Assembly: GCF_042650605.1 (NCBI RefSeq)
Contig: NZ_JBHSBN010000030.1
Coordinates: forward strand, 1 to 64,000
Direction: 5' to 3'
Length of the DNA stretch: 64,000 nucleotides
From: Micromonospora_J zhanjiangensis
GTDB taxonomy: Bacteria > Actinomycetota > Actinomycetes > Mycobacteriales > Micromonosporaceae
Below are positions 41,249 through 50,000 of the stretch, one piece after another; position 1 is the first letter of the stretch; each line of letters starts with the position of its first letter. The translations under genes and the position numbers were made by a program. The notes beneath the pieces were generated by a model. That model worked only from the letters and a program-made list of their open reading frames with translations, made no database searches and was not told the origin of the DNA.

Positions 41249-41365
41249 CCGGCACGGCCACCCGATCGTGCCCGCGACGAGGACACCGCCCGGCGGAGCC
41301 TCGACGAACGGTTCACCCGCGGGAAGACCGACGACAACCAGTACCGGGACTATCTGGCCAACGGC
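41249..41365 (+). pseudogene. SHOCT-domain fragment
   Basis: In the frame after the TGA at 41246 the DNA reads DEDTARRSLDERFTRGKTDD followed by NQYRDYLA, a good match to the short C-terminal SHOCT domain (usually ARxxLDERFARGEIDEEEY). There is no start codon before it, and the frame runs on into the next gene. It is the tail of a lost gene. Confidence 0.5.
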
Positions 41366-41503
41366 ACCTCTCTGTGTCAAGGCGCCGGCAGCAGAGAGGT
41401 CTCCAGCCCGACGGTGCGGGACGGCATGGGTGATCCTGGTGGTCATTTTTCGCCCATTGATACGGCCGCGGAGCCCTGCCGCCGCGAGTTTGGAGTTCCG
41501 ACA

Positions 41504-42115
41504 GTGCTCTTCGACATCACCCGCAACGAATTCGTCGCGATCTTTGGCGAGGACCGGCTTGCGACCCTGCCCGCCGCCGCCTTCCCGGCAGCCGCCGCTG
41601 GCAGTGGCGGCGCCCGCCTCCTGCAGACCATTGGCGTTCCCACCGGGACGCTCTGGCTGCGCGGGTCCGGCGAGGATGCCGGCCGGCTACCCCTCGTTCA
41701 GGACGTCGTCGACATCGAGGACTTCGTAGACGCCCCGGCGGACGCGGGTGCCTGGTCCGTCATCGGTTGGCTGCTCAACGCCCACCTCGCCCTCGATCCG
41801 GGTACCGGCAGGGTGTACGCCGTCGACGCCGACGAGGAGACCGTGCAGGAACTCCACACGGACGTCTCCTCCCTCGTCCATGTCACCGCGCGGTTCCAGC
41901 GCCTGCTCGACGAGTTCAGCTTCATCGGCGGCGACGAAGAGGCCGGCTTCGAGCGACTGGAGCGCGAGGTCGAGCGGATCCGTCAGGAGACGAGCAGCCG
42001 TGACGCGCTCCCGTTCCGCGACGACGAGACCGTCTGGGCAGTGGTCGCCGACGAGATCGCCGCAGGGCAACGCTTCACGGGCAACAGCCCGGGAGCCCGC
42101 TCCCTCTACGGCTGA
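41504..42115 (+). CDS. SUKH-4-like immunity protein
   Basis: This 203-residue cytosolic protein begins LFDITRNEFVAIFGEDRLAT, with GVPTGTLWLRG and AWSVIGWLLNAHLALDPGTG and a VDADEETVQELHTDV strand, matching the SUKH-4 family. SUKH proteins are immunity proteins for polymorphic toxins, often nucleases. The C-terminal part (FSFIGGDEEAGFERLEREVE) is helical. GTG 41504 has GGAG 8 bp upstream. No toxin gene is adjacent; the Rhs-type Tc tip lies 5 kb away, so partnership is only a guess. It may be an orphan immunity gene left by rearrangement. Confidence 0.75.
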   Translation: MLFDITRNEFVAIFGEDRLATLPAAAFPAAAAGSGGARLLQTIGVPTGTLWLRGSGEDAGRLPLVQDVVDIEDFVDAPADAGAWSVIGWLLNAHLALDPGTGRVYAVDADEETVQELHTDVSSLVHVTARFQRLLDEFSFIGGDEEAGFERLEREVERIRQETSSRDALPFRDDETVWAVVADEIAAGQRFTGNSPGARSLYG

Positions 42116-42210
42116 CGGCTCCAAAACGGATCGGACGCGGGCCACACGGCCGATACGGCCTGCCCGTCCGACGCCGCCGGACGCCCGTACGATCGTCCCG
42201 CCCCCGCTCC

Positions 42211-42311
42211 TCACCCCCGGATCAGCACTCCGACTCCGAGGCCTCCGACAACGGTGCCGGTGCCCCGGTCCCACCAACGCCGGGCGCGGGGCCGACGCAT
42301 CCAGGCGGCCT
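42211..42311 (-). pseudogene. LysE-family exporter C-terminal fragment
   Basis: On the minus strand a short frame reads RRPRARRWWDRGTGTVVGGL followed by GVGVLIRG and a stop at 42211. This matches the conserved end of LysE/RhtB exporters (RRPxxRRWLDRxTGxxLVGLG). The rest of the gene is missing. Confidence 0.45.
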
Positions 42312-42391
42312 AACGCCCTGGCCCGACCGCGGTGAGCGCGGTCAACGGGACAGCACAAGCAAAAGGGTGATGCCCGGTGGGCAGCCTGTGA

Positions 42392-42430
42392 GCCGGCGTC
42401 GACCTCGGCAAGACCCACCACCACGGTCAC
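42392..42430 (+). pseudogene. IS110-family transposase N-terminal fragment
   Basis: The codons read AGVDLGKTHHHGH, like the start of IS110-family transposases (WAGVDxGKxHHH) that carries the first catalytic Asp. The codon before is TGA where TGG (Trp) is expected, and the frame is lost soon after. Only a scar of the element remains. Confidence 0.4.
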
Positions 42431-42495
42431 ATGGAGGACTCCGTCGAGATCGTTTGGCTGACGGTAGGAGATCTAACCCGACGCTGTGCTGGTGT

Positions 42496-42516
42496 CCGCA
42501 GGCCGACGACCTGCGG
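42496..42516. terminator. Hairpin in the spacer before the kinase gene
   Basis: CCGCAGG and CCTGCGG form a perfect 7-bp stem with a 7-nt loop, followed by CTTT. The remainder of 42431-42648 shows no gene I can support. Confidence 0.45.
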
Positions 42517-42648
42517 CTTTCCTCGCGCATCGGGCTCCGAACACCCCTACACCGGTCCGCTATCCTCCGCCGATGGCATCGAAGGGGACCGCCGCGCTGG
42601 AGGCGATGATCGAGGAAGCCACCGTCGACGCGACTGCTACGATTTCCC

Positions 42649-43299
42649 ATGCCAGAAGGTCAGGAAGCGGAGACTTCTTGCATCAAGCGCAATTCCCCCT
42701 GTTTGCCAACCTTGCTGATCATCCGTGGGAACAGCGGTAGTGGGAAGACGACCACCGCGCGGGAGGTCCGGCGTCGTTACGGCCGCGGCTGCGCCCTCAT
42801 TGAGCAGGACTACCTGCGCAGGATCGTGCTGCGTGAGCATGACAGCAGTCGTACGGATCCGGTCGCGCCGGCGTTCATCGCCGCCACTGCCCGGACCGCC
42901 CTTGACCTGGGTTACCACGTGGTCCTGGAGGGCATCCTGCACACCGGCCGCTACGCGCCCGTGCTGCGGCGCCTCATCACCGACCATGCGGGGCCGGCAC
43001 ACGTCTTCTACCTCGACGTCTGCTTCGACGAGACCGTCCGCCGCCACCGCACCCGCGGCGAACCGATCGACGTCACGCCTGAGCAGATGCGCGACTGGTA
43101 CGCCACCCTGGATCTGCTCGACGTCCCTGGGGAACGGGTCATCCCGGAGACCTCGACGTTCGAGCAGACCGTGGCCACCATCCTCACCACCAGCGGCCTC
43201 ACCGACCGCCCGCCCCTGACGCCGTGCCCGAACCAGTGCCCGCACTGCGCGGCCGAGGCCCCGCCGGACATCTTCCCCGGCGCGGGCACATCGAGTTGA
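42649..43299 (+). CDS. P-loop kinase of the AAA/zeta-toxin-like superfamily
   Basis: This 216-residue cytosolic protein has Walker A IIRGNSGSGKTTTAREV at about residues 24-40, an Asp-containing strand ALIEQDYLRR and a second strand GYHVVLEGILHTGRY, the layout of small-molecule kinases related to zeta toxin and chloramphenicol phosphotransferase. FYLDVCFDETVRRHRTRGEP provides the lid arginines. The tail carries CPNQCPHC, a possible metal site not usual in the family. ATG 42649 has no clear ribosome site. With the Nudix and nucleotidyltransferase genes just downstream it may form a small nucleotide- or metabolite-modifying set. Substrate unknown. Confidence 0.75.
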   Translation: MPEGQEAETSCIKRNSPCLPTLLIIRGNSGSGKTTTAREVRRRYGRGCALIEQDYLRRIVLREHDSSRTDPVAPAFIAATARTALDLGYHVVLEGILHTGRYAPVLRRLITDHAGPAHVFYLDVCFDETVRRHRTRGEPIDVTPEQMRDWYATLDLLDVPGERVIPETSTFEQTVATILTTSGLTDRPPLTPCPNQCPHCAAEAPPDIFPGAGTSS

Positions 43300-43425
43300 T
43301 GAACCGGTGTGGCCTTCACCCACGCCCAGGGCTCACGCCGTCTGGCGCACCAGGAGACCATTGTCGGCCGGCCTGACCCGCACCGGTCGAGCCGAGGTCA
43401 GACGCACCACGGGGGAGAAGGCGCC

Positions 43426-43860
43426 GTGCCCGAGAAGGTGATCACCACCAAGGTCCTCTGCTACGTCGTGCGGGACGGGCATTTGCTCGTCTTCCGGCAC
43501 ACCGACTTCAGCTACGAAGAGGTAGGCATCCAGGTCCCGGGCGGCAGCGTCCGCCCGGGTGAGGACCCCGCGGACGCCGCAGTCCGCGAGGCCCGCGAAG
43601 AAACCGGACTCTTCGACTTCACCGTCGTGCGCAAGCTGGGGGAGATCGAGTACGACATCAGCCCGCTCCGATTCGAGATCCAGCGTCGTCACGTCTTCGA
43701 AATGGCGCTGCACGGGGCGACGCCCGACCGGTGGGCGAGTCAGGAAGACCACGACGGCGAGCACGAGCCCACCCGGTTCGAATGCTTCTGGATACCGCTA
43801 CGAGCCGCGCACGTCCTGCAATCCGGCCAAGGGGCCCTCGTGAGCCGATTGTTCGACTGA
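43426..43860 (+). CDS. Nudix hydrolase
   Basis: This 144-residue enzyme should cleave a nucleoside diphosphate linked to another group. The Nudix box is complete: GGSVRPGEDPADAAVREARE followed by ETGL, fitting Gx5Ex7REUxEExGU with all catalytic acids. GTG 43426 follows GGGGGAG, whereas an upstream in-frame start at 43309 adds 39 unconserved residues. It lies between the P-loop kinase and the nucleotidyltransferase genes on one strand, with a 34-bp gap to the latter. Substrate not predictable. Confidence 0.9.
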   Translation: MPEKVITTKVLCYVVRDGHLLVFRHTDFSYEEVGIQVPGGSVRPGEDPADAAVREAREETGLFDFTVVRKLGEIEYDISPLRFEIQRRHVFEMALHGATPDRWASQEDHDGEHEPTRFECFWIPLRAAHVLQSGQGALVSRLFD

Positions 43861-43894
43861 CCAGGAACCCGACAACGGCAACCAGGAGAAACAC

Positions 43895-44464
43895 ATGCGG
43901 AACGACGAACTGCGGGACCTGGTCCGGCGCAGCCCGTGGCTGATCCGGGCGCTGGGCGTCGTCCGGGACTCCGGTCTGCCGGACGCCTGGATCGGCGCCG
44001 GAGCCATCCGCGACCTCGTCTGGGGCGTGCGGTACGGCCATGGGTTCGACCCGTCATCGGTGCGGGACGTCGACGTCGTCTTCCTCGACCCGGCGGACCT
44101 GAGCCGCGACAACGACGACCGGGCCACCCGCCGGCTGGCAGCGGCCTGGCCGGAGCCGCCGTGGGAGGCGAAGAACCAGGCCGCCGTGCACACCTGGTAT
44201 CCGGCCAAATTCGGCGGCGGCCCGGTGACACCGTTGCGCAGCATCGCCGCCGCGGTCGCCACCTGGCCCGAGTACGCCACCGCCGTAGCCGTACGCCTCG
44301 ACCCGCACGACCACATCGCCGTCTGCGCGCCGCACGGCCTCGACGATCTCCTCGACGGCGTGTGGCGGCGCAACCCGACCAGGGTCAGCCCGCAGATTTC
44401 CCGACAACGACTCGCCCGCCACCGCCCCGCCGAACGCTGGCCCGGCGTCCGCGTCGAGATCTGA
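43895..44464 (+). CDS. Nucleotidyltransferase-family protein (DUF925/NTP_transf_6-like)
   Basis: This 189-residue cytosolic protein begins RNDELRDLVRRSPWLIRAL, then WIGAGAIRDLVWG and VRDVDVVFLD, the Gly-rich turn and acidic pair of nucleotidyltransferase folds. WEAKNQAAVHTWYP and SIAAAVATWPEYATAVAVRL are hallmarks of the DUF925 group. AGGAG lies 8 bp before ATG 43895. It probably forms one unit with the Nudix gene. Biochemical function of the family is not established; toxin-antitoxin-like nucleotide transfer is possible. Confidence 0.85.
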   Translation: MRNDELRDLVRRSPWLIRALGVVRDSGLPDAWIGAGAIRDLVWGVRYGHGFDPSSVRDVDVVFLDPADLSRDNDDRATRRLAAAWPEPPWEAKNQAAVHTWYPAKFGGGPVTPLRSIAAAVATWPEYATAVAVRLDPHDHIAVCAPHGLDDLLDGVWRRNPTRVSPQISRQRLARHRPAERWPGVRVEI

Positions 44465-44472
44465 GCCAGCGC

Positions 44473-44987
44473 TCAAAGCCCGCAGAGCGATACCGGCAAG
44501 GCCTGTGATCTTGGGTCAGGAGCCGTTCGGTACCGCGGCTTCGTCACGAAGTGAGCAACCGAGACCGACGGTTCCGTCGGATCGGGCGGTACGGTAAGCG
44601 CCGACTGAAACGGCGGGTTTGGAAATGATCTGGCAAGGCCGAGAGGGTATGCGAATTCATGCATGTTGTCGACCCATGCGTCGGCGGGCTCGCCTTCCTG
44701 GTCGGCGTACGTCAGCCGGGTCTTGGAGCCTCGATCAGGGAAGGCCTCGAGGTGATTGAGTGCGAATCCGGCCGGACGCCACTCGTCCTCGCTGTGGGGC
44801 ACGCTTTCCGGGTGGTCGTGGAGAAAGTCCACGAGATGGCCGTCGCGTTCCCGTGAGTAGCCGATCCGATCAAGCTTGTAAATCCGAGTATGTTGGTGTC
44901 GTCGGCGGTGGTGAGTACCGCGTCTTGCCACGGCAGAAGGACGCCGGGCCCGAGCTCGAAGGGGAAGATCGCCTCCCACCAGCACAC
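44473..44987 (-). pseudogene. Degenerate gene, copy B of a paired unknown module
   Basis: Two leftward frames join near 44885. The first is FELGPGVLLPWQDAVLTTAD with DTNI, the second RIYKLDRIGYSRERDGHLVD followed by FLHDHPESVPHSEDEW, AFPDRGSKTRLTYADQEGEP and ADAWVDNMHEFAYPL. A single-base shift explains the break. Its core (D-x-IGYSREr-DGHL, HP, DEW.P) is repeated in the neighbouring pseudogene. I do not recognise the family. Confidence 0.5.
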
Positions 44988-45054
44988 CTCCTCAAGTGGA
45001 ATGGGAGCAGCTCGGCTGGATAATGACTGTCACTGCACCATGACTGAGATCGCC

Positions 45055-46220
45055 TTAATGGATAGTAGGTGGCGCTGCGTCCAGGACTACTCCGCACTCG
45101 TCGACCTGTGACCCGATCAATGGGGTCCCAGGGCTGACCCGCCACGCGCCACCGAGAGCGAGTGCGACCTCGCGTATCGGCCTTAGGAACGAGTTGAGGC
45201 GTCCGCCATTCGCCGCGGCTAGCACCCGGTTGTCCAGCACGGCGTCGGCTTCGGCGAAGGAGTCCGCGTGGGACCATGCCGTTGTCCAGGGTAGCCAGAT
45301 GTCCGTCGAGAGCAGAAAGCTGGTTTCGACCGTGCTCGGTGTCGGCGGATCCATCCGTCGGGCAGCCACTCGTCGGTGCCGAGAGCATTGCCTGGGTGGC
45401 TCCGGATGTACTCTGTGAGGTCTCCGTCCTGCTCGCGCGCGTAGCCGACGTCGGCAATGGCGTCCACCCGGAAAATGTCCGTCGCCTCGGCTGCCTTGAG
45501 TACGGGTTCGGGAAGACCATCGGTGGGGTTGTGAAGGTGCCGCCGACGGGCAGGTTGACCGGGATGTTCACTTGGGTCATGCCGGGGGTGGCTTGTGCGT
45601 AGAGGATTCCGGTGCCGGGGGCGGTGCCACTGTTGGTGATCGTGACGGTCCAGTTGCACATGGGTGCGCGGCAGTCGGGTGCGTTGATGGTCAGGTCGAA
45701 TGTGGCGTATCCCGGTTTGACGTTTCGCTGTGCGGTTGGTCCCGCCCCCGGTGACGCGGACGACGCGCCGGCCGAAGCCGCGGGGCTCGCTTCGGGCAGG
45801 ACCTTCGCCACTGATACCTGGGTGCCGTTGGCGGTCTCCGATCCGGCGGGTTCGGGTGTGATGGCGACGTATGGAGGGATGGCGATCGGATCGTGGCGGG
45901 CCGGCACGACTGCGGGTGACGGGCCGGAGACGTCTGGTCTGGCGCGGTCGGCCGGGACGAGGCCGGCGGACCGGTTGTCGTCGTTGTCGTGGTAGGTAGC
46001 GGGTTGGGTCACCAGGGTCGGGTCGAGTGGTCCGCCGAGCCAGCGCAGTTTCCGGTCGCCGTCGGTGTCGAACAGTGCGGTCCAGTCGCCGGAGACGACG
46101 GTACGGACCTTGTCGTCGTTGTCTTCGGTGGGCTCGTCGTTGCGGCGGGCCGCGTGGGCGAGCGACTCCACCCGTCGGGCGAGGGCGGTCGGGTTGAGGA
46201 TGGCGGCGATGTCGAATGGG
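45055..46220 (-). pseudogene. Degenerate gene, copy A of a paired unknown module, fused to the IS701 remnant
   Basis: The leftward frame runs on from the transposase without a stop. It reads TALARRVESLAHAARRNDEP, an Ala/Pro/Ser-rich linker, then an extracellular-looking beta domain (CRAPMCNWTVTITNSGTAPG, GTFTTPPMVFPNP). It shifts near 45520 into TDIFRVDAIADVGYAREQDG followed by DLTEYIRSHPGNALGTDEWL, and again near 45365 into STVETSFLLSTDIWLPWTTA and NRVLAAANGGRLNSFLRPIR. The middle motif is shared with copy B. At least two frameshifts make it non-functional. Family unknown. Confidence 0.5.
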
Positions 46221-47009
46221 AAGGCGACTCCGGGGTACACACCGATCGTGGTGGCGACCTGAACCACATAGGACAGCCCGCGTTCAGCGAGGCCGTGGCG
46301 GAACTCGCCGCTGTCGCCGTACCCGGCGTCGGCCACGATCAACGGCGGTCGCATGCCCCACCCGATGGCCTCGTCGATCATGTCCAACCCGAGACGCCAC
46401 TTCTCCCGGTGCCCGACGTCGTCGGGGATCCCGGCCCGTGCACGCCGCCGCCCGACGTCCGCCACGGCGGCCGGCGAGGCGGGATCCCACGACTCGGGCA
46501 GGAACAGCCGCCAATCAACCGGACACGACGCGGTGTCGGTGACCAGGTTCAGACTCACCCCGATCTGACAGTTGGTGACCTTGCCCGCCGTGCCGGTGTA
46601 CTGCCGGGCCACACCCGGCGACGCGGTCCCGCACTTGAGCCAGCCCGTGTCATCGAGAGCCCACGCCGCCGGCGTGATCACCTCATCCATCCGCAGCGCC
46701 AGGCGTCGACGCACCGGCGTCACGTCCCACGGACTGTTCGTCACGAAGTGGTTCAACGCCTGATCGTGCACACCCGGCAGGCGGCCCGCCATCGGCTGGA
46801 TCGACTTACGCCGCCCGTCCAGCATCAATCCGTGCAGATACTGTCCGGCCCGGTCCTGCCATCCAGCCCGGGTCAACGACCCGAACACGTCGCCGGTGAA
46901 ATCGGCCAGATCGGCGTGAAGGCGCTCCACTTCCCGAACATCCACATCGGAGCCAACGAGCCAACAAACCCATAGCTCATGAACTATACCAAAACGTGAC
47001 AAAATACTA
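46221..47009 (-). mobile_element. IS701-family insertion sequence remnant with 3'-truncated transposase
   Basis: A leftward transposase frame from GTG 46945 (VDVREVERLHADLADFTGDV) shows the IS701 DDE fold. WALDDTGWLKCGTASPGVAR has the first Asp and PPLIVADAGYGDSGEF the second; the third acid and the last third of the protein are missing after SYVVQVATTIGVYPG. The outer end lies beside CTAG at 47010-47013, the target tetranucleotide typical of the family, directly after the stop codon of the Tc BC gene. The other end and its CTAG copy are gone. A further in-frame ATG lies at about 47033, inside the Tc gene. The element is not autonomous. Confidence 0.75.
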
Positions 47010-47013
47010 CTAG

Positions 47014-50000
47014 CTAATCTCCCAGATACTTCCATTGCAGTCTGTTGATGAAGGCGGCGCGCCGGGCTCCTCCCGCGTTCCAGTCGTTGTTCGGATCCAG
47101 CGCGCCGCCCTGACCGTGGCACATCGCGCAGAATGGATTGACGTTCTCTCCGTTGCGGAATCGCTGCATGTTCCGCTCCGCCAACACCGGGTCGATGGCG
47201 ACCCACCCGCGAGGTCGCATCTCGTAGACCATGATGGGCGCGGCGATGATCAGACCGACGCCGGACGCGGCTGCCCCCGCCTCCGCCAGGCCCACCGACC
47301 CGAACGCTGCCCCACCGATCTCCATCCCGCCGCCGACGAGACTGGCGGTCCCGCTGGTGACCTTCCCGGCGGTGACGATGCCCGGGTCTCGCTCAGTGTC
47401 GATGCTGGCGAGCATGAACGCGCCACCCGCGAAGTTCAGCGCGCCCGCGCCGCCGGCGAACCAACGCGCCGACGGAGTCATCATGAGCTCCGGGGCCGCC
47501 GGAACCGGACCCGGCGCCGTTCGGCCCGTTATGGTGGTCAACGGTGATCCGTGGACGCCGTACTTGGGATTGATCACGCCTCCGCCGTACTTGAGGTCCC
47601 CGATCAGGTCGGCGGTGCCACCGGAGATGTTGTCGCCCACGCTGATCGTCGTTCCGGGCCGGGCGACCATGATGTCGATATTGTTTGCCCCGCGCGGTCC
47701 GCCAGGTGTGCCGCCGATCTGCGTGACGACGCCGTTCACCACCCGCACTTCCGAATAGATGGACTCCGAGCCCAGGAATCCAAGCTGCTGCATCTCGTCG
47801 AGGACGTTCGTCGCGCGGGCGTGCGCAGCCGTTCCGAACGGGCTGGCAGAGCGGGGGTTGAACGTCGGCGGCCGGACGGCCCCGGTCTCGAAGCCGGCTT
47901 GGGCGTGCAAGAAGGTCAGGAGGTCTTCAATCGAGTTCGTCGCCTGCGCTGCGGTCGCAACCGAGGCGGACGGAGCGGCGGAGCGCAGCAGGTTGCCGGC
48001 CAAGGACAGTCCCGCACCGGAGCCGGAAGAACTGGAGGACGAGAGGGCGCCAGGCGGCGGCAGGTTGCGCTCAGCCGCCGGGAGCGACTGCTGCAGGGCC
48101 TCCTCACGCGCGGTCGGCTGCGTGGGGTCGATGCACGACTGCACTGCCGGGTCACAGTTCGTGCCCGTCGGGTCGCCATACCTGACCGGATTGTTCCGGC
48201 CGTAGGAGTAGAGGTTCACCCCGTCGGCCATCCCCTCGGGGTCGGCGCTCGTCCACCGTCCCAGCCACGGCGCGCAGTACCTCGCCCCGTGGTAATAGAA
48301 GCCGCTCTCCTCGTCCCGCTCCTTGCCCGTGTAGCGGTACCGCTTCGGCGTCTCGGTCCGGCTGCGTACGGCTTGACAGGTCGTGGAGCCGTACGGCGAG
48401 TACTCCTCGTAGGAGATGATCTGGGCGTGGTCGTCCAACTCGAGCCTGGTCGAGCCGAGGTGGTCGCCGTACTGGAACCGGATGAGACGTTCCGGTGCCT
48501 TGTCGTCGCCCGCGCGGTCGAGCGTGCGCGTCTCGACGAGCGCCAGGCGCCCGGTGTCGTCCATCACGTGCAGCGTCTCCCGCGCGAAGGTCGGCGTCCG
48601 CTCGCTGGCGGGTCCCTCGCTCCTGCGGAACACCTCGAACCCGCCGAGATAGAGGCGCTCCTCGACCAGGGCCGCTGACTTCTCCCAGACCTTGCGCACG
48701 CGCTGGCCGGCGGAGTCGTAGACGTAGTACGCCCTTCCCCCGCCGCCGAGATCCGTCTCGTGCAGTTGGTCCTTGTAATCCCAGCGCATGTTCGGCGCCG
48801 GCGAGCCGGCGCCGAGGTGGGGCATCCGCAGCATGTTGCCGTGCGCGTCGTAACCATCGGCGCCGCTGCTGTACGTCTCGGTCGTCGCCCCGATGCGGGT
48901 ACTGGTCAGGCGGTTGCTCCGCCGCCCGGGTTCGAGCTGGCTCGGCTCGTCGTAGGCGTAGGTCCTCGTCCAGCCGGAAAGGGTCGGATCACTGCTACGG
49001 TGCCGCATCGAGAGAATGTTGCCGGCGACGTCGTACGCGTAGCGTTCGCGATAGTTGCCCATGGCCTTGCCGTCGTTGGGGTGCGGCAGGCCGATGCGCC
49101 GCGCGTCGTCGAAGGAGTACGGCGTCGGCGCGCCCGCCTGCCCCACGTGCTCGCGCCCGGTGCCCTCGATGAGCCGGTAGATGGCGTCGTACGTGTATTC
49201 CGCGCTCGGCTCCACCCGGGTGTTGCGGAAGTACACCGTTTGCTGCGCCTCGTCGCGGATGTGGGTGATGTTGCCCTTCGGGTCGTAGCTGTAGTGCAGG
49301 TTCTGCACCTGGCAGCCGGGCCACCCGGCCGGCGGCGGCTGCCGGCAGTCGCCCGGGAAGGCGGCGGCGTCGCGGCTCGTGCGCAGGTGCGTGAGGCGGA
49401 AGGTCAGCAGGTCGTAGGTGTACGCCGTCGTGGCGCCGTTGCCGTAGGTGATCCGCAGCCGCTGACCCTTGGCGTCGTAGTCGATGTCCGTCACCGCGTG
49501 CAGGTCGGCCGTGGCGGGGTCGAGCAGGTCATCCGGCTCGGCACGCTGGTCGAGCCAGGCATCCACCCGCTCCAGCAGGTTGGCCTCGTTGTACCCGTGC
49601 TGAACGACGTTGATTCCCACCCCCGGCGCGTCGCTGTGCGGGGCGATCGACTGGGTCACCCGGTTGAGGGCGTCGTAGCGGGTGTGCGCGGTGTACGTCT
49701 GCGATTCCAGCGGCACCTCGCCGGACCAGTCCAGCGGGGTCCGGTACTCCAGCGCCAGCCGGCGGCGGCTGCGCAGCAGGTTGCCCTTCACGTCGTAGCG
49801 GTCGCTGGTGACGACGCCCGCCTGGTCGGCGAGTTCTGCCACCTTGCCGCGCAGGTTGTCGTCTTCGGCGTTCGGGCGCGCCTCGCCGTAGACGTTCCGC
49901 GCGACGACGCTCTCCGGATCTGCCGCCGCGCGCAGGAAGGATTCCGTCGGCCGCCGCAGCGGGTCGTACGCGATGCGGAGGCGGTAGCCGCGGCTGTCCC

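Noticed and set aside
41504..42115. SUKH-4-like protein as the immunity partner of the Tc tip
   Set aside because: It is 5 kb away on the other strand, and Tc toxins aimed at eukaryotes need no immunity; no evidence links them.
42649..44464. Kinase-Nudix-nucleotidyltransferase set as a CBASS- or toxin-antitoxin-type defence operon
   Set aside because: No cyclase signature, effector or partner is seen; gaps and separate ribosome sites do not prove an operon.
45989..46975. 328-codon rightward frame opposite the IS701 remnant
   Set aside because: It is antisense to the recognisable DDE transposase and carries no motif of its own.
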